Shown piece after piece: positions 34,280 through 46,610 of a stretch of 64,000 nt of DNA (the first letter of the stretch is position 1; every line of letters starts with the position of its first letter). The DNA is from Warburgia ugandensis (taxonomy: Eukaryota; Streptophyta; Magnoliopsida; Canellales; Canellaceae), in the NCBI GenBank assembly GCA_035236585.1, contig CP141132.1:44891880-44955879 (forward strand), written 5' to 3'. The translations under genes were made by a program, and so were the position numbers. The notes beneath the pieces are model-generated. The model saw nothing but the letters and a program-made list of their open reading frames with translations. It had not been told where the DNA came from and made no database searches.

Positions 34280-35160
34280 ACTTAATATTCTATGTGAATA
34301 TATGACAGTTTTAGGGTGGACTATAGCAAACATCAAGGGGATTAGCCTTGCTATGTGTATGCATGCAATTCATCACAAGGAGAATGCTAAATCATCAAGG
34401 GAAACACAAAGAATACTTAACCTCAACATGAATGAGGTTGTTAGAGAAGAAGTGCTCAAAATACTAGATGTTGGCATAATATAACCTATTTTTATAGCAG
34501 TTGGGTCAGCCCTATTCAGGTTGTACCCAAGAAATCGAGAGTCATGGTATTATGCAATGAGGGCAATGAACTGATCTCCACTTACATGGTCATCGGGTGG
34601 AGAGTCTATATTGATTACTGCAAACTAAACTTGAACATTAGGAAAAATCATTTACCTCTTCCTTTCATTGACCAGATGCTGGCAAGGTTAGCTAGCCATA
34701 AATATTCTTTCTTTTTTGATGGTTATTCTAGTTATAACCAAATCCCCATAGCACTTGAGAATCAAGAGAATACTACCTTCACCTGCCCTTTTGGGACCTT
34801 TGCCTACCTTCATATGCCCTTAGGATTGTGTAATGCTCCAACTACTTTCCAAAGGTGTATGCTAAGAATTTTTACTAATATGGGGGATAAGTTCTTAGAA
34901 GTGTTCATGCATGATATTTTTGTATTTGGATCATCTTTTGATGAATTTTTGCACCATCTAAAGTTAGTTCTTGCTAGGTGTTAGGAGAAAATTTTAGTGC
35001 TTAATTAGGAGACATGCCACTTTATGATGATAAGGGGCATTGTTTTAGGGAATGTGCTCTCACCTAATGGTATAGAGGTCTATGAAGCCAAGGTTCCAAC
35101 CTTTTTCCCCCTTAGAAAGTACAAGAAGTTCATTCATTCCATGGCCATGCCAGGTTTTAC
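34280..35160 (+). pseudogene. Tat-2 reverse transcriptase
   Basis: The Ty3/gypsy RT is readable almost end to end. MNEVVREEVLKILDVGII is followed by a stop and a frameshift, then SSWVSPIQVVPKK, then a 146-codon open stretch from 34544. That stretch carries GWRVYIDYCKLN, PLPFIDQML, FFDGYSSYNQI, FTCPFGTFAYLHMPLGLCNAP and VFMHDIFVFG. The DGYS aspartate is kept, but the catalytic F-M-D-D has become F-M-H-D, so the active site is lost. The thumb (GIVLGNVLSPNGIEVYEAKV) follows with further stops. It would copy element RNA to DNA. Clade: Athila/Tat, non-chromovirus. Confidence 0.9.
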
Positions 35161-35690
35161 CAGAACGTCATTAAATATTTTAGCAAAATCTCCAAGATTT
35201 TATGCAACTTAGTTGCTAAAGATGTGAATGAAGACTACTTACAAGCTTTTGAACAACTCAAAGTAGAATTAATCTCTACTCCCATTATTTGAGCACCTAA
35301 TTGTAGTACACCATTTGAAATTATGTGTGATGCCTCTAATTATGTAATTGGTGTTATCTTATGGCAACATATAGATAAAATTTCCCATGTGATCTATTAT
35401 GCAAGTAAAACATTGAATGATGCACAATTCAATTATTCCAATATGGGGAAAGAGTTTCTAGCAGTTGTGTTTACCTTAGAAAAATTTAGATCCTACCTCT
35501 TAGGGTCTAAAGTTATCATATATTCTAATCATGTGACCTTGAAGTACCTTCTTCCCAAGAAGGATTCTAAACCTAGGCGCATTCAATGGTTTCTACTACT
35601 ACGGGAGTTGGACATTGAGATTCAAGATAAGAAAGGCTCCTAGAATGTAGTAGCATATCATTTGTCTAGATTATTCATTCAATCTACTAA
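35161..35690 (+). pseudogene. Tat-2 RNase H
   Basis: The connection domain (FYQNVIKYFSKI, EDYLQAFEQLKVEL) leads to RNase H at 35323-35643: [53 protein letters not shown] and [10 protein letters not shown]. The usual TDH is changed to SNH. A TAG at 35641-35643 (KGS, stop, NVVA.HLSRL) interrupts the end of the domain. The same TAG is found in Tat-3 at 55140. RNase H would degrade the RNA template. Confidence 0.9.
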
Positions 35691-35890
35691 CAAGTTCAGC
35701 CCCATCATTGAGTCATTTTTGGATAAATTAGTTGATGACTATCTCTCAGTTAACTTGGTATGTAGACATTGTAAACTATCTTGTCACTAATTGGATGCAA
35801 GATCATTGGTCCAAACAAGATAGTCATAGATTTCTTACTGAGGTCAAATACTTTTCATGGGATGATCCATACTTATTCAAGTACTATCCT
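35691..35890 (+). pseudogene. Tat-2 integrase N-terminal region, truncated
   Basis: Past RNase H the polyprotein continues with TWYVDIVNYLVTNW, DSHRFLTEVKYFSWDDPY and LFKYYP (about 35745-35890), the segment preceding the HHCC zinc domain of integrase. After FKYYP the match to Tat-3 and to the family stops abruptly. The HHCC domain and catalytic core are not found. Readable integrase resumes only at about 47390, beyond the inserted LTR material. Confidence 0.8.
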
Positions 35891-35961
35891 CACTTATCTA
35901 GTGATAACCAACCAAGGATGTATCCAATAAACCTAGACTCATGCATCATCAATACTGATAT
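35891..35961 (-). mobile_element. Short flank left of the family-1 element (probable family-3 LTR end)
   Basis: Non-coding sequence between the end of readable Tat-2 integrase and the family-1 insertion. By position it should be the outer end of the minus-strand family-3 LTR that continues at 44850. 'tgataaccaacc' at 35902 could be its inverted terminus, but this is not proven. Confidence 0.35.
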
Positions 35962-38679
35962 TGTAATGCCCGAGCAATTTACACTATTTTTAATGAAAAT
36001 TGAACATTCTATAGAAAATAAACTGAGTTAAATGTTTCACTTTATTTAAAATATTAAATAAATTAATTTTTGAGGTAACTTAGTACCATTATATTCTACT
36101 CAAAAAATGGAATCCAACGCCTCAAAAATCACCCAAAACGGAGTTCGTATGAAGAAGTTACAGTCATTTAAAGATAGGGGTATTTCTAGAAATTAAACAA
36201 AAAAACGAAAAAGGACGAAAAACGCAAGGGGGCGTTTTGATAACGCACCCCCTGTCGTCTTCAATCTCTAGACCCCTCTAGAAACCCTCGATCCCAATTT
36301 TTCTAAAGGATTTTGCCACCGCTAAGGGCGGCACCGCCATTGGCAGCATCGCCATAAGCAGGGCTATAAAAACCCCATCTCCCCCTCTCAAAAGCACAAG
36401 TTTTTTGGTGTTTTTTGAGTCGTTTGAGACTGGGGTTTCCAGCAAAAACTGGAAACCTGTCTCTCTATGTTTTTCGGCAACAGCCAGGCCCAAGTCAGGC
36501 CGGCCATTGCCATTCTCCCCATCTCCCCTCTCTTCCCTTTTACAATCTTGCTCGACGTTGGGGTTTTTCCCTCCTAGATTCCGGAAAACACAAAATTCCA
36601 GTGAGCAGGCGCACCCGTCGAGAAGAAGAGCATCCTCAGGCTACAGGTAAGACCCTCCTTACCTTCTCTCTCCGTTTCACCTCCCCCAGGCCCAGGATCC
36701 ATGCTGGATCTGGCCTTTTTCCAACCGAAAAACACTCCAAGCCGGCATGGGCTGGCCTTGCACGAACCAGGCGTCCCAAGGAGGCCAAGCACCACGTGCA
36801 CCTAGGACTAGGTCCCTAGGACGGGTTCCAAGGTACGACAGTGCGTACATTGTCCCAGGTGCGGCCTTTAGGTACGCATGCGACATGGGGCACAGGTCCT
36901 GGCTCGACCAGGGTGCACGGGGTGCCCTGGGAACTGAGATGCGCCATGCTACAAGGTGCGTCCATGCGATGATGCGCGGCATAGTGCATCACTTGAGCAT
37001 GCATGTGCACGTGCAAAACGTAGTCCCTGGCACGGCCTTTTATGCGCACACGCATGTGAGGTGGTCGCGGTCCAACCAGGATGCACGAGTGTCCTGGGAA
37101 CTGGGGCACACGGACCTAATGAGACTTTAAAGTTAGGATTAGAGGATAAATTACAGAGTTTAACTATTGGAAAGTAGATCCACACCATAGGATTTAGCTT
37201 GGCAATGAATTAGGCAAGGACCATTGACCCTAAATAGCAGATTTAGGGGTCTAATGTCTAAATAGATTAAAAATTAATAAGGACTCCTTGTATCCATTCA
37301 TACCCAGGAGTTTATAAATGGGACCCAGGGACGAGTTGAGTGCTAAAGGACGAGACTCCAGGAGACTTTGAGGTAGGTGCTCTATCGTTACTAGACTTTT
37401 AAAAGAGCCATGATTACTTTAAGACTGCATGTTTCAAGTATACATATATGACTTGTTTAGCATGACTTATTTTATGACTTGTTTAGCATATAAATGAATT
37501 CAACATGCGTATGATAAATACATTAAGCATAGACATGTTTTACAAATAATTGCATATATTGCATGATTTGTGAGTATTGAGTTCTTGAAAAATTGCATGT
37601 AATGGAGGGTTACCAAAAGACGCTGGAGTGCCCAAAAGACACTGGGTAGGCAGTTGTGAGGGACCCAAAGAGGATAGGTTTGAAAAAGAGGTTTTTTTCG
37701 CTTGTTTGATCTTTTATGATTTCGGCTAGTAAGCTCGTGGGCGCTATGCCGAGGGGTCTGGGTTGGCCACCCAGCCTCTACCACTACTAGGCGGAATGGG
37801 TACCACGCGCAAAAAGGGCATGTCCCTACGTCAACTGCATGTGGTACAGGGGCTACCACTGGTGTCACGTCACTGGGTCGATGTGTCATATGTCCCGTGG
37901 AGGCTATGACTTTGTGTCCTCAGGTACTCGGGGACCACACGGCGTCGAGGTCGTGGGCATAGTTTGGGCCCTACGGTTTTGTGGATTTACTTGCATTGCA
38001 TATGGCATGACATGAGGTTGGTCGACCATACCAGATATCCATGAGTTGGATTCAGTAGAACATCATATGCATATCATTATGTTTATGATATATGATACTT
38101 TCGACTTGGATTATGCTATTTCTTTAAGTCATCAGTATTCCGGTTTGATAGTGGTTTTTAATATCGATATTGAACATGATTGTTCGAACATGCACATGTT
38201 TTTAAGAGCACATGATTTTAAACATAGCATGCATTGCAAAACTAGTAATGATAGACTCCTACTGAGTATAGTATATACTCACCCTATCCTTAACATTTTT
38301 TAGGATAGTTCCACTCACAAATAGAAGATGTCTCAGGAGATTTTAGTGCTACGAGCAAGTGAATAAACAAAGGAGACAACTATACATGTGAGTAAACTCT
38401 CTACCCTTTGGACATGTATTTGTATTTATTTATCGTTGGACTGTGTACTGTGACTGGATAGACCTGGGGAAAAACATTTATGATTTCTAATGTTTTTCAA
38501 AAACTACATTGGCTATTGTGAAAGCAAATGACACTCAGGGTTTTCAAAATAAGTTTAAAACAAAAGATTTTTTGCTGCATTGCATGGTTTTTATAAAATG
38601 GTTTTCAAATAGGGATGCATCCCGCCTTAGGAATTAGATATTACATTTAAAAATGTAGGAGAAAACCCGGGTTGTCGCA
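35962..38679 (+). mobile_element. 5' LTR of the family-1 element
   Basis: 2718 bp, TGTAATGCCC to GGGTTGTCGCA. It differs from the 3' LTR by scattered substitutions and small indels. For example, an extra 'ttggcagcatcgcc'-type stretch at about 36340 is absent from the other LTR, and 'gagtgcccaaaagacactg' at about 37628 is present only here. Long open frames at 36415-37188 on both strands come from its GC-rich part and have no domain or start context. Confidence 0.93.
36365..36372 (+). promoter_or_regulatory. Putative LTR TATA box, family-1 5' LTR
   Basis: TATAAAAA is preceded by 'gcagggc' and lies about 400 bp into the LTR. It is conserved in the 3' LTR and at a similar place in the solo LTR. 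A probable start of the genomic RNA. Confidence 0.5.
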
Positions 38680-38681
38680 GT

Positions 38682-38693
38682 TGGTATCAGAGC
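38682..38693 (+). other. Primer-binding site (tRNA-iMet)
   Basis: TGGTATCAGAGC matches the 3' end of initiator tRNA-Met exactly. It lies two bases after the 5' LTR. This proves the element's orientation. Confidence 0.95.
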
Positions 38694-41600
38694 CCAGGTT
38701 TTATCCTTTCACAGCCAGTCCAGCATGTCCAAGGGTCATAGACAATAGAGAAAATCAAGAAGAAGTAGTATAAATAGGAGTAGTAGAGATGACTACTTCT
38801 ATTTGAAGATTACAATATTAATGCTCAAGGTAGTTCACCATAAATAAATTGGTGAAACACAGCTTGTTTAACAAATAATTAGGCAGAGGATAGTGCAACC
38901 CTTATCCAAAAACTAGTCTAAGACGACTTAAGGATTAAGGATTGTTGTATGGTGCAAACTCATATATTAGATTATGATGAGAATGATGAATGAAGATGTT
39001 AGTGGACTTGTTAGTAGATAGTTTTAACCTGCAATAAAGCAATCTGATCAAAGGTGAGAAAATTGAAGAACCTAGGTGGCTATCTTACCATCATAAAGAA
39101 TATCAGAATATGAGTACACTATCACAAGGATATGATATAAGTATGATAAGGGATGTAAAAGACAGACTTTGAGAAGATTTTGATGATAATCTAAGAGGGA
39201 TGAGAATGCAAGATGATATTAGGAAAGAACTATGACTTGTACCAGATCACAAAGGTATGGATCCTAAAAGACTTAGCTCAATTTTGGATACCTTAATTGG
39301 AGTTTTATGAAAAGTGAAGTGAACACAAATATGATAATGAACTGTATTCGCCAGAGTTACCAAAAGACTTTGACGATAATATTGGGGATGATAGATCTGT
39401 GATAATCCTAACATAAAGAAAAGTATAGCATGCTCAAAACCTCAATGTCGTTATTAAGACATTGTATGAATTTTATTGAGGCTATAGGCAATTGAGGATT
39501 TCAATGATCTTAAGACAGTTTAGAATTTTTGAGAAGCATTCAATTTATCATATATGTTGCTTAAAGGAATAGATGAAGTATCAAATATATGCAACAAAGC
39601 ATATAGAGACATTGATCCAGGTAGACCAAATGAGGATATTGAAGAAAAGAGAGAAAGAGATAGAGATGTAACTATAAGTACTCAATGAATATTGAATAGT
39701 CAAAAGAAGAAGATCATGCCTTTATGGAGATACATAGAATTCTATCATCTTGAATCCTATAGGAAGGTAGATCAAACAAATGCAAAGGAATAATACTAGA
39801 TGAGTTGGTGATCTTATTGCAAAAGAGTATAAAAGAGAGAAAGCATATGGGGTTTAAGACTTTGAGTAGAGTATCGAATTTCCAGAGATTATGCGACAAG
39901 AAAATTTCGGAGAGGAATGGTGACCAACTAGAAATTAAATCTTACAAATGGTTTGATATCAATTATTACAATTAGATTCTTATTGGATCCATTAGCTTAT
40001 GGGGAACACCAATGGATATAATAAAAAAGGAAATTTTGGTGATATCTCACCTTGCCACTACATGAGTAAATAAAGTTATATTGAAAAAGGAATTAGGCCA
40101 GGACAGTGACTTGTCCATCTATCTATCTTCAGCAAGAAGGGTACCACCAAGGATCAAATGAAGGTCTTGCTATCATAAATTGGAAGACCAAATATCTTAA
40201 GACCATTATTGAGTGCTATTGACTAAATAAAGGTATCCCACCCTAATTAATCAAGTATGTTAGTGTCTATGAGTTAGTAGTCGAAGTTATATACTCAGAA
40301 GGATGTTATAAGTCTTTAGACTTAAGTTTTTCTTGAAAGAAGTACTTGTTAGGCAAAGTCATTTGAGGGTATAAGGCCAGTTGATTAGGCCACATTATGA
40401 AGTTGATTAGGCCACATCATGAAGTTGATTAGGCCACATCATGGAAGAGCTACAAGTACAATAAATATAGTAACAACTGAGATAGGAGCAAAAATAAGAA
40501 GTGATCTAAACCAATGTGAAAGATTTTTCAAACCTTAGTGGCTACCATGACAATGTGAAGAAATTACTTTGGGTCCGAAAAATACTGATGGCTTGGATTG
40601 AAAGAAAGGTAGATAAGTATCGATCACTTTAGAGACCTTGAGCTTATGACAAAGATATATCTGGAAAGAGATCAATATGTAATCAAATAAAGTCTTTCTA
40701 TATGTCTACAAAAATGCTCCATGCTGACCTGGGTGTTTTCAAATTTGATGATTTAATAGCTTCATCATGACTTGAGGTAATAAGTATGAGAAGGCACTTG
40801 AAGGATAAAATTTGAGGAATTGAGAAAATCACTACTTATGAGGATACCTCCTGACAATACAGACTGCATGATTGACAATAAAGCCTTGATAAAAGATTGC
40901 ACAATATATTGACATAGGGATGGAAGGAGAAAAGGTGAGATGGCTAGCACACTATAAGGTGAAGATTTAAGGTTACATTGCCTTTAGACAAATAGTTAGT
41001 TGTTATGAGCATATACTAAGTACGAAAAATCAATTGAAGGAATTTTCTAAGGACTAACCCTACCAGATTGAGTATAGAACTTTTGGACTGAAAGGTTACA
41101 AAGAAAACCATTAAGATAAGAGAGGACAACGAGGATGATGACAAAGGATTCAACCATGACCTAGTAAGGGTACTCAATTATGAACACAAGACTTTTTGTT
41201 TTGCATAAATGGGAACATTATTGAAAATCCTAATGACAAATTGATGTGAATAGTGAGACAGGCTTCTGGACGAGAACGTGTGACCCATGATGATAAATTG
41301 ACCATTAACATTTGACATGAGTTTGGACAAAATCCTCACAGAGAAAGGCGTTTAATGAATTCAATAATTATGAAACTGGATATGGAGTTAGGACATTTTA
41401 CTTTCAGTATATGATAAGGTCCTCGATGGAAGATGCTACTAATTGGCTTTCATTTTCGAATGAAACTTTGGTCGGGGAATAAAGTCACATATGGAAAATG
41501 ACAGACAGTTGAAACTCGAAGTTAATCAAGGGTTTGGCTGTAGAGCACATGATACCATGTCAGTTATTGAAGTATCTTAGGGACAAATATGAAAGATAAG

Positions 41601-42110
41601 AAGCAAAGTTAGACACAATGGAAAGAAGGTAAATTTTTGGACTCTTACTAATGACATATAACCAACCATTAGAAGGAGATATGGATGATGAAGAGATCAT
41701 TAGATGAAAGATAAAAAGAAAAAGGGATTATCCTATGATATTCAAAATAGGAGAAATAAGATCATATGATCTCAAAGAAGTATGTAGTAATTTATACATG
41801 AATATAGAAGCATGATCCTACGAGGAGACTATCCTATACATGATGAGAAAAGTATGGGCATCTAAGGATTTCGAGATAGATGAATTACAGCTAGAAATCG
41901 CGATGGTTAAACTAGCACATATAAGAGTGTGCATCAGAGCACGCAGCGAAAGCGGCCCTTATAGGTAAGGCCTTGTAGAAGGAACAATAAAAATGATAAA
42001 TTGAGGTTGAGACCAGATTTGATTCCTAAGGGGAGAATGCATTCACCAAGGAGTTATCTAAGAGACAAAATACCTTAAAAATGATAATTTATGGAATTTC
42101 GAGGACGAAA
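38694..42110 (+). other. Non-coding interior of the family-1 element
   Basis: Purine-rich, AT-rich sequence with stops in all frames; the longest open stretches are about 61 codons. A Gag-like start (MSKGH..) at 38726 stops after eight codons. Only the end 'tttcgaggacgaaattct' (about 42097-42114) echoes the NFEDEIL terminus of chromovirus polyproteins. It contains a 22-bp triplication at 40379. I saw no RT, integrase, zinc-knuckle or protease motif. It may carry packaging and dimerisation signals, but none can be shown. Confidence 0.7.
40379..40444 (+). repeat. 22-bp tandem triplication
   Basis: AGTTGATTAGGCCACATTATGA starts at 40379, 40401 and 40423 with one or two changes per unit. It lies inside the non-coding interior of the family-1 element. 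Confidence 0.9.
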
Positions 42111-42115
42111 TTCTT

Positions 42116-42126
42116 CTAAGGGGGTA
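42116..42126 (+). other. Polypurine tract of the family-1 element
   Basis: TAAGGGGGTAA sits just before the 3' LTR start at 42131 and after the NFEDEIL remnant, the standard chromovirus 3' end. Confidence 0.8.
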
Positions 42127-42130
42127 ATAA

Positions 42131-44844
42131 TGTAATGCCCGATCAATTTACACTATTTTTAACGAAAATTGAACATTCTATAGGAAATAAACTAAGTTAA
42201 ATGATTCACTTTATTTTAAATAGTAAATGAAGGAATTTGTGAGGTAACTTAGAACCATTAGATTCTACTCAAAAAATGGAATCTAACACCTCAAAAATCA
42301 CCCAAAACGGAGTTCGTATGAAGAAGTTATAGTCATTTAAAGATAGGGGTATTTTTGAAAATTAAACAAAAAAACGAAAAAGGACGAAAAACGCAGGGGG
42401 CATTTTGATAATGGAACTCCCTGTCGTCTTCAACCTCTAGACCCCTCCAAAAACCCTCAATCTCGATTTTTCTAGAGGATTTTGCCACCGCCAAGGGCGG
42501 CACCGCCATAAGTAGGGCTATAAAAACCCCATCTCCCCCTCTCAAAAACACAAGTTTTCTGGCATTTTTCCAGTCGTTTGAGACTGGGGTTTCTGAAAAA
42601 AATTGGAAACCCGTCTCTCTGTGTTTTTCGGCAACGGCCAGGCCCAAGTCAGGCCTACCCTTGCCATTCTCCCCATTTCCCCTCTCTTCCCTTTTACAAT
42701 CTTGCTCGACGTTGGGGTTTTTCCCTCCTGAATTCCGGACAACACAAAATTCCGGCGAGCAGGCACACCCGTCGGGAAGAAGAGTGTCCTCAAGCTACAG
42801 GTAAACCCTCCTTACCTTGTCTCTCCATTTCACCTACCCCAAGCCCAGGATCCCTGTCAGATCTGGCCATTTTCCAGCCAGAATTCCTGGCTGGAAAACA
42901 CTCCAAGCCGGCTTGGGCCGACCTTGCATGAACCAGGCGTCCCAAGGACACCAAGCACCACGTGCACCTGGGACAGGATCCCTGGGATGGGTTCTAGGTG
43001 TACGACAGTGCGTACATTGTCCCAGGTACGGCCTTCAGCTGCACACGTGACATGGGGCACGGGTCCTGGCTCGACCAGGGTGCACGGCGTGCCTTGGGAG
43101 CTGAGACGCGCCATGCTACAAGGTGCGTCCATGCGATGATGCGCAGCATAACGCGTCACTTGAGCATGCATGTGCGCGTGCAAAACGTAGTCCCTGGCAT
43201 GGCCTTTAGGCGCGCACGCACATGAGGCAGTCGCGGTCCAACCAGGATGCGCGAGTGTCCTGGGAACTGGGGCACACGGACCTAATGAGACTTTAAAGTT
43301 AGGATTAGAGGATAAATTACAGAGTTTAACTATTGGAAAGTAGATCCACACCATAGGATCTAGCTTGGAAATGAATTAGGCAAGGACCATTGACCCTAAA
43401 CAGCAGATTTAGCGGTCTAATGTCTAAATAGATTAAAAATTAATAAGGACTCCTTGTATCCATTCATACCCAGGAGTTTATAAATGGGACCCAGGGACGG
43501 GTTGAGTGCTAAAGGATGCAACTCCAGGAGACTTTGAGGTAGGTGCTCTATCGCTACTAGACTTTTAAAAGAGCCATGATTACTTTGAGACTGCATGTTT
43601 CAAGTATACGTATATGACTTGTTTAGCATGACTTATTTTATGACTTGTTTAGCATATAAATGAATTCAGCATGCATATGATAAATACATTAAGCATAGAC
43701 ATGTTTTGCAAATAATTTCATATATTGCATGATTTGTGAGCATTGAGTTCTTGAAAATTTGCATGTCCTTGAGGGTTACCAAAAGACGCTGGGTAGGCAG
43801 TTGTGAGGGCCAGGCAGTTGTGAGGGACCCAAAGAGGACATGTTTGAAAAAGGGGTTTTTTTCACTTGTTTGATCTTATATGATTTGGGCTAGTAAACTC
43901 ATGGGCACTATGCCGAGGGGTCTGCGTTGGCCACCCAGCCTCTACTACTATTAGGTGGAATGGGTACCACGCGCAAAAGGGGCAAGTCCCTACGTCAACT
44001 GCATGTGGTACAGGGGGCTACCACTGGTGTCACGTCACTGGGTCGATGTGTCATATGTCCCGTGGAGGCTATGACTTTGTGTCCTTAGGTACCCGGGGAC
44101 CACACGGCGGCGAGGTTGTGGGCATAGTTTGGGCCCTACGGTTTTGTGGATTTACTTGCATTGCATATGGCATGACATGAGGTTGGTCGACCATACCAGA
44201 TATCCATGAGTTGGATTCAGTAGAACATCGTATGCATATCATTATGTTTATGATATATGATACTTTCGACTTGGATTATGCTATTTCTTTAAGTCGTCAG
44301 TATTCCGGTTTGATAGTGGTTTTTAATATCGATATTGAACATGATTGTTTGAACATGCACATGTTTTTAAGAGCACATGATTTTAAACATAGCATGCATT
44401 GCAAAACTAGTAATGATAGACTCCTACTGAGTATAGTATATACTCACCCTATCCTTAACATTTTTCAGGGTAGTTCCACTCACAAATAGAAGATGTCTCA
44501 GGAGATATTAGTGCTACGAGCAAGTGAATAAACAAAGGAGACAACTATACATGTGAGTAAACTCTCTACCCTTTGGACATGTATTTGTATTTATTTACCG
44601 TTGGACTGTGTACTGTGACTGGATAGACCTGGGGAAAAACATTTATGATTTCTAATGTTTTTCAAAAACTACTTTGGCTATTGTGAAAGCAAATGACACT
44701 CCGGGTTTTCAAAATAAGTTTAAAACAAAAGATTTTTTGCTGCATTGCATAGTTTTTATAAAATGGTTTTCAAATAGGGATGCATCCCGCCTTAGGAATT
44801 AGATATTGCATTTAAAAATGCATGAGAAAGCCCGGGTCGTCGCA
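42131..44844 (+). mobile_element. 3' LTR of the family-1 element
   Basis: 2714 bp, TGTAATGCCC to GGGTCGTCGCA, followed by the TSD GATAT. It carries a short duplication-like 'aattcctggctgga' at about 42882 that the 5' LTR lacks, and 'ttgtgagggccaggcag' at about 43800. The antisense open frame at 42857-43354 (165 codons) is shortened in the 5' LTR, and its composition follows the GC-rich U3/R sequence, so it is not a gene. Confidence 0.93.
42519..42526 (+). promoter_or_regulatory. Putative LTR TATA box, family-1 3' LTR
   Basis: TATAAAAA, the counterpart of 36365. In a 3' LTR it could drive read-out transcription into the flanking Tat-2/family-3 DNA. Confidence 0.45.
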
Positions 44845-46546
44845 GATATGGCACCCATGTACCATAAACATAATTTCACAATTCACATACATGATGTACA
44901 AGGCATAAGCATTAATTATAACATGCAATTCTTTTAATTAACATTATTTTCATCATTACAATTTAAAGCATGTCGAATATCAATCATACCATTTTAGTTT
45001 CATAACATCCATAATTAGAAATAAGATCATGTTTAAAACATGCATCTTATTATTTATACATGTCATCATAAATTTCTACCTACCTCATGTGATGCATTCT
45101 TCAATTCCACTAGCATTGATAGCCATCATTTTCACATTTGTAAAATCCTCATTTTTACCTAGACGCTCCAAATCAAACAATCAATTAGTAACTTCTAAAT
45201 AAATGATCTAATTGAATAAGCTACATTGATCATGATCATAGATCTTGATCAATTTCCATCCCTGGATCCTAGATCAATCTCAATCATTGATCAAGATAAG
45301 TAAAATCTCCTCAAATCAGGCTTATGATCCTAAATCTCTCATAAAACTCTTGATCTACACTTCCTAAGGGTCATGATAGACTATGTGGTTTGGAAAAACA
45401 AAGTGAGATCATCACAGATTCAATGATCTGACCCTCAATCAATGGTCTAATAAATTCAATGCTTAGATCTTCCCAAATCAAGAATTGGGAAGATGGGTTT
45501 TGTTCCTCACACCCCAAGGATCACGAGGTACTCTCGAATTTCCAAAAATCCTCCTAGATTGCTTAGAATCTAGGTTTGAAGGTCAAAGGTTAAACTGGGT
45601 CTTGTCTAACCATGTTAAAGGTCACCAACTTGGGTGACTATGAAATAGCTGGGAAAATAGGGGTGGATGGTGACTGATGGCCACACTAGTGCGGTCCAAT
45701 CCTGGCCACCAAAAAATGCAAGCACACACAAAAATTGGGCTATGCTAGTGATAGGGAAATGCAAGGGGACTGACAGAGATGGTCGTGGTTGGGTGGCTTC
45801 CAATTCCTAGCCACCACCCAATCTAGTCAGGGGGAATAGAGCATGCCAATCGACCTCAAAGCTTGGCCATGCTGGCACCTGGGGAAGACGAGGAAAGAGG
45901 GGAAAGCCCAGGTGGCCAATGCAGTCTAAGCACATTGGACGCTTGAATACTCGGTCGTGCTGGTGAATAGGAACCGTAGGAGAAGATAACCCAGAGAAAA
46001 ATGGCAGTCTCCGGTGGAATCTGAGCACGTCGGCCTTCCCAAGCTTGGTTGTGCCCTGTGGTGGAGAGAACCAGAGGGGAAGAGGGGAAACTCAGGGCCC
46101 AGTAGAGATGGGTCCTGGCATGTAGGTGACCAAAAAAAGGATAGAGGGGTTCGGGGGGTTTTAGGTGCTCTCCTCTCGGAGAACCCCTGATCCGACAGAG
46201 ATTGTGGCTTGAGAAGATGAGAGATCTGATGCTAGGGAATAAATAACCTTTTGCTTATCACGAATCTAGGCAAGTGGAATAATGTGCCAAAAATATGGGG
46301 ATCTACTGATTTCTGGTGGGGGGAATGAGTAGATTGGACTTGGTAGGGAAGATCTAAAAGAGGGGAGAGTTTTCGCTAGTAGCTTGCACCAATGGTTGCG
46401 AAATTTGGAGAGGGAAGGAGTGGGACATAGGTAGTCCCGATTGTTCCAGGAAACAAGAGATCTACCTGGGAAGGGGTTGTCGACCATGGGGAAAGAGATC
46501 AGAGGGAAGGGTGTGGCTGGTGACCTCTGTCAACATCAATCTAAAC

Positions 46547-46548
<2 letters not shown>

Positions 46549-46602
<54 letters not shown>
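46549..46602. repeat. (GA)27 microsatellite
   Basis: About 54 bp of uninterrupted GA inside the minus-strand family-3 LTR. The opposite strand translates to a meaningless (LS)n run. Confidence 0.95.
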
Positions 46603-46605
<3 letters not shown>

Positions 46606-46610
46606 CAATT

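Larger units (their letters stand above)
35962..44844 (+). mobile_element. Complete family-1 LTR retrotransposon, non-autonomous (LARD-like)
   Basis: An 8883-bp element with two near-identical LTRs (35962-38679 and 42131-44844). TSD GATAT lies at 35957-35961 and 44845-44849. It has a PBS for tRNA-iMet, a PPT and a chromovirus-like NFEDEIL remnant before the PPT. The 3451-bp interior has no open frame above about 61 codons and no recognisable gag, protease, RT or integrase motif in any frame I examined. LTRs this similar imply fairly recent transposition, so the proteins were probably supplied in trans by a related chromovirus. Size and layout resemble LARDs (large retrotransposon derivatives). 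Confidence 0.93.

Noticed and set aside
33050..36030. Tat-2 as a functional host-domesticated gag-pol gene
   Set aside because: At least six stops, frameshifts and a changed RT active site, plus the flanking insertion, argue for a dead element.
36405..37188. Several overlapping open frames of 70-134 codons on both strands
   Set aside because: They overlap each other in the GC-rich LTR segment, where stops are rare by composition. The related frames in the 3' LTR differ by indels.
42857..43354. 165-codon antisense open frame, the longest in the window
   Set aside because: It lies in the GC-rich part of a family-1 LTR. The same stretch in the 5' LTR is broken into shorter frames, and no domain or plausible start context is seen.
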